Both the position numbers and the translations under genes were made by a program. This document shows positions 59,501 through 64,000 of a stretch of 64,000 nt of DNA, one piece after another (positions within the stretch are counted from its first letter, which is position 1; the number at the start of each line of letters is the position of its first letter). The stretch comes from Salvelinus alpinus. Lineage: Eukaryota; Chordata; Actinopteri; Salmoniformes; Salmonidae. The notes beneath the pieces are model-generated. The model had not been told where the DNA came from, ran no database searches, and saw only the letters and a list, made by a program, of their open reading frames with translations. The stretch spans positions 13,881,190 to 13,945,189 of the forward strand of contig NC_092092.1 in assembly GCF_045679555.1 (NCBI RefSeq), written 5' to 3'.

Positions 59501-62500
59501 TAGAGAGAGACACGTCTCGGTTTGGCATGGAGGAGGACATTACAATACAGAGAGACGCCACAACACTACATAGAGAGAGAGACACGTCTCGGTTTGGCAT
59601 GGAGGAGGACATTACAATACAGAGAGACGCCACAACACTACATAGAGAGAGAGACGTCTCGGTTTGGCATGGAGGAGGACATTACAATACAGAGAGACGC
59701 CACAACACTACATAGAGAGAGACACGTCTCGGGTTGGCATGGAGGAGGACATTACAATACAGAGAGACGCCACAACACTACATAGAGAGAGAGACACGTC
59801 TCGGTTTGGAGGAGGACATTACAATACAGAGAGACGCCACAACACTACATAGAGAGAGAGACACGTCTCGGTTTGGCATGGAGGAGGACATTACAATACA
59901 GAGAGACGCCACAACACTACATAGAGAGAGACACGTCTCGGTTTGGCATGGAGGAGGACATTACAATACAGAGAGACGCCACAACACTACATAGAGAGAG
60001 ACACGTCTCGGTTTGGCATGGAGGAGGACATTACAATACAGAGAGACGCCACAACACTACATAGAGAGAGAGACACGTCTCGGTTTGGCATGGAGGAGGA
60101 CATTACAATACAGAGAGACGCCACAACACTACATAGAGAGAGACACGTCTCGGTTTGGCATGGAGGAGGACATTACAATACAGAGAGACGCCACAACACT
60201 ACATAGAGAGAGACACGTCTCGGTTTGGAGGAGGACATTACAATACAGAGAGACGCCACAACACTACATAGAGAGAGAGACACGTCTCGGTTTGGCATGG
60301 AGGAGGACATTACAATACAGAGAGACGCCACAACACTACATAGAGAGAGAGACACGTCTCGGTTTGGCATGGAGGAGGACATTACAATACAGAGAGACGC
60401 CACAACACTACATAGAGAGAGAGACGTCTCGGTTTGGCATGGAGGAGGACATTACAATACAGAGAGACGCCACAACACTACATAGAGAGAGAGACGTCTC
60501 GGTTTGGCATGGAGGAGGACATTACAATACAGAGAGACGCCACAACACTACATAGAGAGAGAGACACGTCTCGGTTTGGCATGGAGGAGGACATTACAAT
60601 ACAGGGAGACGCCACAACACTACATAGAGAGAGACACGTCTCGGTTTGGCATGGAGGAGGACATTACAATACAGAGAGACGCCACAACACTACATAGAGA
60701 GAGAGACACGTCTCGGTTTGGCATGGAGGAGGACATTACAATACAGAGAGACGCCACAACACTACATAGAGAGAGACACGTCTCGGTTTGGCATGGAGGA
60801 GGACATTACAATACAGAGAGACGCCACAACACTACATAGAGAGAGAGACACGTCTCGGTTTGGCATGGAGGAGGACATTACAATACATAGAGACGCCACA
60901 ACACTACATAGAGAGAGACACGTCTCGGTTTGGCATGGAGGAGGACATTACAATACAGAGAGACGCCACAACACTACATAGAGAGAGAGACACGTCTCGG
61001 TTTGGTATGGAGGAAGACATTACAATACAGAGAGACGCCACAACACTACATAGAGAGAGACACGTCTCGGTTTGGCATGGAGGAGGACATTACAATACAG
61101 AGAGACGCCACAACACTACATAGAGAGAGAGACACGTCTCGGTTTGGCATGGAGGAGGACATTACAATACAGAGAGACGCCACAACACTACATAGAGAGA
61201 GAGACGTCTCGGTTTGGCATGGAGGAGGACATTACAATACAGAGAGACGCCACAACACTACATAGAGAGAGACACGTCTCGGGTTGGCATGGAGGAGGAC
61301 ATTACAATACAGAGAGACGCCACAACACTACATAGAGAGAGAGACACGTCTCGGTTTGGAGGAGGACATTACAATACAGAGAGACGCCACAACACTACAT
61401 AGAGAGAGAGACACGTCTCGGTTTGGCATGGAGGAGGACATTACAATACAGAGAGACGCCACAACACTACATAGAGAGAGACACGTCTCGGTTTGGCATG
61501 GAGGAGGACATTACAATACAGAGAGACGCCACAACACTACATAGAGAGAGACACGTCTCGGTTTGGCATGGAGGAGGACATTACAATACAGAGAGACGCC
61601 ACAACACTACATAGAGAGAGAGACACGTCTCGGTTTGGCATGGAGGAGGACATTACAATACAGAGAGACGCCACAACACTACATAGAGAGAGAGACACGT
61701 CTGGGTTTGGCATGGAGGAGGACATTACAATACAGGGAGACGCCACAACACTACATAGAGAGAGAGACACGTCTCGGTTTGGCATGGAGGAGGACATTAC
61801 AATACAGAGAGACGCCACAACACTACATAGAGAGAGAGACACGTCTCGGTTTAGCATGGAGGAGGACATTACAATACAGAGAGACGCCACAACACTACAT
61901 AGAGAGAGACACGTCTCGGTTTGGCATGGAGGAGGACATTACAATACAGAGAGACGCCACAACACTACATAGAGAGAGACACGTCTCGGTTTGGTATGGA
62001 GGAGGACATTACAATACAGAGAAACGCCACAACACTACATAGAGAGAGAGACACGTCTCGGTTTGGCATGGAGGAGGACATTACAATACAGAGAGACGCC
62101 ACAACACTACATAGAGAGAGACACGTCTCGGTTTGGCATGGAGGAGGACATTACAATACAGAGAGACGCCACAACACTACATAGAGAGAGAGACACGTCT
62201 CGGTTTGGCATGGAGGAGGACATTACAATACAGAGAGATGCCACAACACTACATAGAGAGAGACACGTCTCGGTTTGGCATGGAGGAGGACATTACAATA
62301 CAGAGAGACGCCACAACACTACATAGAGAGAGAGACACGTCTCGGTTTGGCATGGAGGAGGACATTACAATACAGAGAGACGCCACAACACTACATAGAG
62401 AGAGAGACACGTCTCGGTTTGGCATGGAGGAGGACATTACAATACAGAGAGATGCCACAACACTACATAGAGAGAGACACGTCTCGGTTTGGCATGGAGG

Positions 62501-63362
62501 AGGACATTACAATACAGAGAGACGCCACAACACTACATAGAGAGAGAGACACGTCTCGGTTTGGCATGGAGGAGGACATTACAATACAGAGAGACGCCAC
62601 AACACTACATAGAGAGAGACACGTCTCGGTTTGGCATGGAGGAGGACATTACAATACAGAGAGACGCCACAACACTACATAGAGAGAGACACGTCTCGGT
62701 TTGGCATGGAGGAGGACATTACAATACAGAGAGACGCCACAACACTACATAGAGAGAGAGACACGTCTCGGTTTGGCATGGAGGAGGACATTACAATACA
62801 GAGAGACGCCACAACACTACATAGAGAGAGACACGTCTCGGGTTGGCATGGAGGAGGACATTACAATACAGAGAGACGCCACAACACTACATAGAGAGAG
62901 ACACGTCTCGGTTTGGTATGGAGGAGGACATTACAATACAGAGAAACGCCACAACACTACATAGAGAGAGAGACACGTCTCGGTTTGGCATGGAGGAGGA
63001 CATTACAATACAGAGAGACGCCACAACACTACATAGAGAGAGAGACACGTCTCGGTTTGGCATGGAGGAGGACATTACAATACAGAGAGACGCCATAACA
63101 CTATATAGAGAGAGACACGTCTCGGTTTGGCATGGAGGAGGACATTACAATACAGAGAGACGCCACAACACTACATAGAGAGAGACACGTCTCGGTTTGG
63201 CATGGAGGAGGACATTACAATACAGAGAGACGCCACAACACTACATAGAGAGAGAGACACGTCTCGGTTTGGCATGGAGGAGGACATTACAATACAGAGA
63301 GACGCCACAACACTACATAGAGAGACACGTCTCGGTTTGGAGGAGGACATTACAATACAGAA
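53513..63362 (+). repeat. 9.85-kb satellite of 70/72-bp units, about 139 copies
   Basis: Unit: GAGACACGTCTCGGTTTGGC, ATGGAGGAGGACATTACAAT, ACAGAGAGACGCCACAACAC, TACATAGAGAGA. Length is mostly 70 or 72 bp depending on one extra GA in the (GA)n run, with shorter forms that lack GCAT or CAC. Point variants: GTCTGGG, TGGTATGG, ATGAAGG, CAGGGAG, CGGGTTGG. Blocks of the same variant order recur. The many overlapping plus-strand frames (MAWRRTLQYRETPQHYIER) arise from the repeat and end at the same HNTT stop; none is a gene. Confidence 0.98.
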
Positions 63363-63599
63363 TATAAAACTTAAGCGAAGAGCAGAAATGATCTAACAAC
63401 TGGAACCAGTGTAGCAACAAAGGAGATCCAAGCAGAAAGCTTTGTGATTTATAGATGGCTTACATCTGTTCAAAACAGGTCCCGCTAACGGCCCACAGAT
63501 TCATATTTGGCAGACAGCTGCAGTTATTTTCAGGCCACGTACATATTTTGTTGACATTTAATTTGAAGACGATGTTGCGGAATTTCGGTAACACACTCT

Positions 63600-63885
63600 C
63601 GCTCTCTCAAATAAATTCAAAGGGATTTATTGGCATGGGAAACATTTGTCTCCATTGCTCAAGCAAGTCAAATAGATAATAAACAATAAACAGAAGAATC
63701 TGAAATTAACATTAAACATTGCACAACCGTTTGAAAAGACTAGAGACATCTCAAGAGTTATATGATGTCTTTATACAGTGTTGTAACAATGTGCAAATAG
63801 TTAAAGTACAAAAGGGAAAATCAATCAAGATAAATATGGGTTGTATTTACAATGGTGTTTGTTCTTCACTGTCAATTAAGAACAT
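63600..63885 (-). mobile_element. LINE 3' end (ELHFLTSC family)
   Basis: Plus-strand text TTCAAAGGGATTTATTGGCA, GTGTTGTAACAATGTGCAAA and GGTGTTTGTTCTTCACTG is the 3' UTR of the LINE family whose coding end is at 25885-26263; both copies share TTTGTTCTTCACTG at the point where this fragment stops. Truncated before its coding part. Confidence 0.7.
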
Positions 63886-64000
63886 ATTCTTACTAACAAG
63901 AGGCAAAAGGCATCCTGCAGGGATGGGGACTGAGATTAAAAATGTAGTACAAAACACACAAAGACTACATAAAGACGCCACAACACTACATAAAGAGAGA
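63886..64000 (+). mobile_element. Dispersed repeat containing the satellite core motif
   Basis: Sequence CATCCTGCAGGGATGGGGAC, then ACAAAACACACAAAGACTAC, ending GACGCCACAACACTACATAA and AGAGAGA. I recognise this as part of a common salmonid dispersed repeat. Its last 30 bases match the satellite unit at 53513-63362 except GAGAGA versus AAGAGAGA, so it either restarts the array or represents its progenitor. Runs off the window. Confidence 0.6.

Noticed and set aside
53504..63396. Dozens of overlapping open frames (MAWRRTLQYRETPQHY type) resembling a repeat-protein family
   Set aside because: All come from the 70/72-bp satellite; unit lengths not divisible by three rotate the frame to the same stop. 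No start context, splice signals or independent conservation.

Overview
This is vertebrate nuclear DNA, almost certainly from a salmonid fish (salmon, trout or char). The evidence is spliced exons of a eukaryotic serine palmitoyltransferase gene, a salmonid-type tRNA-derived SINE, several LINE families I recognise from salmonid genomes, Tc1 elements including one of the Sleeping Beauty lineage, and very heavy minisatellite content. No bacterial-style operon, CRISPR array or structural RNA gene is present. Nearly all long open frames are tandem repeats or decayed transposons.

The one confident host gene is a large-subunit serine palmitoyltransferase (SPTLC2/SPTLC3 type), the pyridoxal-phosphate enzyme that starts sphingolipid synthesis. 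Three 3'-terminal exons lie on the + strand (25225-25360, 28635-28764, 31240-31371) and splice in frame to a stop. The exon with the catalytic lysine lies on the MINUS strand at 7251-7470, on the other side of a 100-N gap (7725-7824). One intervening exon was not found. The simplest explanation is that the contig left of the gap is inverted in the assembly.

Layout. 1-5425: fragments of three LINEs and one SINE, with a 53-bp minisatellite inside a LINE endonuclease region. 5430-7070: unrecognised DNA and two minisatellites. 7251-7470: catalytic exon. 7510-7724: Tc1 relic up to the gap. 7825-25129: a 17.3-kb array of 339 monomers (44 and 55 bp) in the intron directly before the next exon. 25225-31371: three exons, with introns full of minisatellites, several grown inside copies of one LINE family. 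31372 to about 34550: 3' UTR holding a 2.7-kb 38-bp array. 34560-37630: dispersed repeats, a GGGA-rich tract and a 37-bp array. 37628-41021: minus-strand LINE split by a 1,606-bp Tc1 element. 41031-44764: 3.7-kb GGGTCT-type array. 44766-46045: a dispersed repeat and CT-rich DNA. 46060-46582: 3' half of a Sleeping Beauty-like Tc1. 46585-50965: long minus-strand LINE split by an LTR-like insert that itself holds a solo LTR. 51000-52530: mixed relics. 52768-53337: 15-bp CT-rich array ending at a possible small exon. 53513-63362: 9.85-kb satellite of 70/72-bp units. 63363-64000: dispersed repeats, one of which contains the satellite's core motif.

The main pattern is that transposons seed minisatellites. 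In at least six places the repeated unit can be traced to a piece of the transposon it sits in. The two giant arrays show block-duplication (higher-order) structure. I see no new enzymatic or defence system.
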